64,000 nucleotides of DNA from JBIQKZ01 sp044464765 (GTDB taxonomy: Bacteria > Pseudomonadota > Gammaproteobacteria > Burkholderiales > Burkholderiaceae_B). The stretch is from contig JBIQKZ010000007.1 of assembly GCA_044464765.1 (NCBI GenBank), positions 103,158 to 167,157 on the forward strand. The letters are read 5' to 3'. Shown here piece after piece: positions 61,568 through 64,000 of the stretch (positions are counted from its first letter, which is position 1; each line of letters begins with the position of its first letter). The notes under the pieces are model-generated. The model saw only the letters and a list, made by a program, of their open reading frames with translations, ran no database searches and was not told where the DNA came from. The position numbers were made by a program, and so were the translations under genes.

Positions 61568-63717
61568 AGGAGTTCGACGCCTGCGAATATCGATCGGCGC
61601 AGCCCCGGGTTGAAGGCCGCTTCGTTCGCTTGTGCCGCCACCAGATACTGGGTGGAGGCGGCATAGCGCTTGTCGGCAAGGTTGCGCGCATTCAGGAACA
61701 CGCGGTACTTGCCGGATGGGTGAGCATAACCCACGGTGAAGTTCAGTACAGCGTAGCCTGGGGCTTGCAGGGTATTAGCCTGATCTACATAGACGGCCGA
61801 GGCGAACTCTGCATCCGGACCCAGGTACAGGCCTGACGGATGTCGGTAGGTAAGGTCCAGTCGCCCGTAATGAACGGGGATTCCAGGCAGGCGCTTGTTG
61901 CCGAACGTTGGATCGTTAGAAAAACGGAAGCGGCTCCAGGTATAGGCCAGGCCCCAGTCGACCATGCCGGGCAATTCGCCGGTCGGCAGCGAGCCATGCA
62001 GGCGCAGCTCTAGCCCCGAATGAGTCGTGTCCGGGATATTGCCGCCCTGATAGCCGTCGATTTGGCCGAAGGCATTGTATTTTGGGGTACTTAAGAGTTC
62101 GTCTTTGATCCGGCTATGAAACAAGGCAGCTTCCCAGGACGCCATCTGGCTGTCGCCGCGTGAACCTATCTCGTAGGTAATGCCTTTTTGCGCGTTTGTT
62201 GTTCCAGTGGAATTGTAGAATTCCAGCGCCGTCGGCGGCTCGTAGCTGCGACTGATGTTGGCGTACAGTTGAAGGTTTTCCGCTGGCTGCCACAGCAGGC
62301 CCGCTTTGGGGCTTAGGCCGGTGTAGCGATCCGTATGGTCCACATTCTTGAAATAACGCAATGGCCCCAGTAGGGTTTGTGGGTTGCCCAGCTGATCTAT
62401 GTTTCGATGCCGTCTTGCGCTTACCGCCTGGATGGCGGCCACCACGGAAAGCTGGGGCGTGGCGAAGAATGTGTTCTGCAAATAAAGCTGCGCCGTTTGC
62501 GCCGATGAATGTATATCCTCGTATTGCCGGGTGGAAGGGTCAAGTATGGCGCCGCCAGGCAGCGTGAATGGCCCATGGGTTGTGCTGGTCCCACGCCCCG
62601 ACGCCACACTGGCTCCCCAGACCAGCTGGTTTTCGTGCCCAGCCAACGAGCGTTTCACTTCCCCCCTGATCGATAGGCCGTAATCGCGTGAACGATAATC
62701 GATGGGTACGACGGTGCCCAACAAATCAAAGGAGGTGTCGATATAGTGGGCGCCCACCGTGATGCGATCCGCGCGCCCGTAGTCGAAGGCATGTTGATAG
62801 GCCAATCGGACGTGGGGGCGGGTGCGGATGCGGTGATCGGGCCAACGCGGCGGGGGCTGGTTCAAGGCAGCGCTGCCTTGCAGTTGGGCCAGCGTCAGCG
62901 GATTGGTGATCTCTTGGTCCATCGAAGCGATGTCCAGGTGGAAGCGACCCTCAGATCCCATCTTTGGGCGAAAACCTAGATTTCCGTAAAACCGAGTGGC
63001 TTCCTGGCGCGAGCGAGCCGCCGAACCGTTGGTTTGATAACGACTGACCGAGGCGAAGGCGTCCATACCATTGTCGAACACCTGTCCGCCGCGTGCCTGG
63101 GCTTGTAAGAAGCTATACGAGCCCGTTTGCAGCCGGGTTTCCAGCCCTGGGTGTGAATACCCCGTTGGCGACACGATGTTAATAGCGCCGCCCAGCGAAG
63201 CCGCGCCGTATAGCAAGGCGTTCGACCCACGGTAAACCTCGATATAGCGGGCATTGAACGGGTCTGCGTACGAAGGGTCGACCGTGCCGTCGGCTTGTGT
63301 CAGCGGCAGGCCGTCGCGAAGCAGCGCAAGCCCGCGCACCCCCAGCGGCGATGCCAGCCCCGATCCCCGAATCGATAACTTGGCCGACTGCTGGCCGGCA
63401 GCGGTTTGCACGAAAACGCCGGGTTCGCGCGACAGTGCGTCGCGCAGGCTAAGAATTGCAGAGTCGGCGTAGTCGGACTCGGTAACCAGGCCGACACTGC
63501 CTGGCCATTGGCGAAGTAGATGGCGAGCGGCTTGCGCAGTAGGTGAAAGCGGATCGTTGGCGAAAGTGCCCGATACTTGGACAGTAGCGAGCTCGTCAAC
63601 TGAATGGGAGCCGTCGGACAAGAGGGTGGAGGCGGCGACATGGCCTGCCGAAAGAGCGAGCGCCATTAAAGCACTAAGGGGAGCGCAGTAGGGTCGGTAA
63701 CGGAAGAAACGCGTCAT
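61561..63717 (-). CDS. TonB-dependent outer-membrane receptor
   Basis: A 718-residue receptor. The signal peptide is LSALMALALSAGHVAA (cleavage near residue 29-30), the TonB box region may be DELATVQVSG, the plug domain runs about 75-185 (LSIRGSGLASPLGVRGLALL, GAASLGGAINIVSP), and the beta-barrel follows to the C-terminal aromatic FAGVELLW. A barrel pattern with LYANISRSYEPPTALEFYNS resembles siderophore and metal (Fe, Cu) receptors. The stop overlaps the start of the sensor kinase (7 bp), so they are co-expressed. Ligand not deducible. Confidence 0.91.
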   Translation of the reverse strand: MTRFFRYRPYCAPLSALMALALSAGHVAASTLLSDGSHSVDELATVQVSGTFANDPLSPTAQAARHLLRQWPGSVGLVTESDYADSAILSLRDALSREPGVFVQTAAGQQSAKLSIRGSGLASPLGVRGLALLRDGLPLTQADGTVDPSYADPFNARYIEVYRGSNALLYGAASLGGAINIVSPTGYSHPGLETRLQTGSYSFLQAQARGGQVFDNGMDAFASVSRYQTNGSAARSRQEATRFYGNLGFRPKMGSEGRFHLDIASMDQEITNPLTLAQLQGSAALNQPPPRWPDHRIRTRPHVRLAYQHAFDYGRADRITVGAHYIDTSFDLLGTVVPIDYRSRDYGLSIRGEVKRSLAGHENQLVWGASVASGRGTSTTHGPFTLPGGAILDPSTRQYEDIHSSAQTAQLYLQNTFFATPQLSVVAAIQAVSARRHRNIDQLGNPQTLLGPLRYFKNVDHTDRYTGLSPKAGLLWQPAENLQLYANISRSYEPPTALEFYNSTGTTNAQKGITYEIGSRGDSQMASWEAALFHSRIKDELLSTPKYNAFGQIDGYQGGNIPDTTHSGLELRLHGSLPTGELPGMVDWGLAYTWSRFRFSNDPTFGNKRLPGIPVHYGRLDLTYRHPSGLYLGPDAEFASAVYVDQANTLQAPGYAVLNFTVGYAHPSGKYRVFLNARNLADKRYAASTQYLVAAQANEAAFNPGLRRSIFAGVELLW

Positions 63718-64000
63718 CGCATGCTATGGGTACGGGCTTTGTGGGCAAATGGCGGCGATGGCGCAGACTGCCTGGTGACACGGGGCGATTGTTACTGCTG
63801 GTGTTACAGATAGTAAGCGATGCCATCCAAACACTTCTGTGATAATCTGTATTCAGAATGGAAGCGTCTAACGTACAACGGAAGTGGGCGTAAACTTTTG
63901 TAAGCGCTGGTATCTTATATTAAATTGTGTTAGCGAGCAAGGGTGAGTCTTTTCCAATATGACATGAGTCTGAGCGGGGGCTCGTGTTTCCAACATGAGA
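63718..64000. promoter_or_regulatory. Upstream region of the TonB receptor
   Basis: 283 bp without a convincing gene. AT-rich stretches (TGATAATCTGTATTCAG near 63840 and TATCTTATATTAAATTGTG near 63910) offer promoter elements on - . I looked for a Fur-type 19-bp box and did not find a good one. A partner regulator gene, if present, would lie beyond position 64000. Confidence 0.35.

Noticed and set aside
63718..64000. Fur box upstream of the TonB receptor
   Set aside because: No 19-bp GATAATGATAATCATTATC-like palindrome; only a loose TGATAAT.

Overview
The window reads as part of a beta-proteobacterial chromosome, most likely Burkholderiales and probably Alcaligenaceae (Bordetella/Achromobacter/Pusillimonas type). 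This rests on moderately high GC, the gloB / yafS-like methyltransferase / rnhA / dnaQ neighbourhood, a caa3-type oxidase with fused subunits I and III, several LIV-type and NMT1-type transporters, and a CoxLMS-like molybdenum hydroxylase cluster. Family assignments come from reading motifs and gene order; no database search was run.

Layout. (1) 1-8134: a tightly overlapping + operon glgX(partial)-treZ-malQ-treY, which turns glycogen or maltodextrin into trehalose. It is followed on the - strand by an alpha/beta hydrolase and a DUF3182 protein, then a + PRC-barrel secreted protein. (2) 10.8-11.9 kb: a small scar with a 15-codon Tat-like gene stub, tRNA-Ser(GGA), an ISL3-type insertion sequence end duplicated in tandem (49 bp x 2), a Pro/Gln-rich ORF and a Cys-rich mini-ORF. 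(3) 11.9-17.4 kb: a caa3-type cytochrome oxidase operon on - and two divergent c-type cytochromes on +. (4) 17.4-26.8 kb: stress or membrane genes (SDR, YihY/BrkB, DUF421), an NMT1-type ABC transporter, glutamate decarboxylase, a methyltransferase and an aromatic aminotransferase. (5) 26.8-46.6 kb: the accessory-looking part, a probable catabolic island. It holds a TetR regulator diverging from a CoxG + molybdenum hydroxylase (M-S-L) operon; a long - strand unit mmsA, cyclase-family hydrolase, histidinol-dehydrogenase-like enzyme, SDR, second TetR and LIV ABC transporter; and a LysR gene, a VOC protein + 2,6-dihydroxypyridine-hydroxylase-like FAD monooxygenase pair, and a D-2-hydroxyacid dehydrogenase. 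(6) 46.7-59.1 kb: mostly housekeeping (trhO, nitronate monooxygenase, GST, fabI, mltD, gloB, methyltransferase, rnhA, dnaQ), with an RND efflux pair inserted between rnhA and dnaQ. (7) 59.2-64 kb: a TonB-dependent receptor overlapping a 7TMR-DISM sensor histidine kinase.

The most interesting observation is regulatory. A 20-bp palindrome with the same arms and spacing lies inside the predicted promoter of the molybdenum hydroxylase operon (27717-27736) and over the predicted -10/start region of the VOC/FAD-monooxygenase operon 18 kb away (45507-45526). With two paralogous TetR regulators nearby, this suggests that the two enzyme sets form one regulon. The enzyme types (Mo hydroxylase plus DHPH-like flavin hydroxylase) suggest catabolism of an N-heteroaromatic compound. 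The substrate is not known from sequence.
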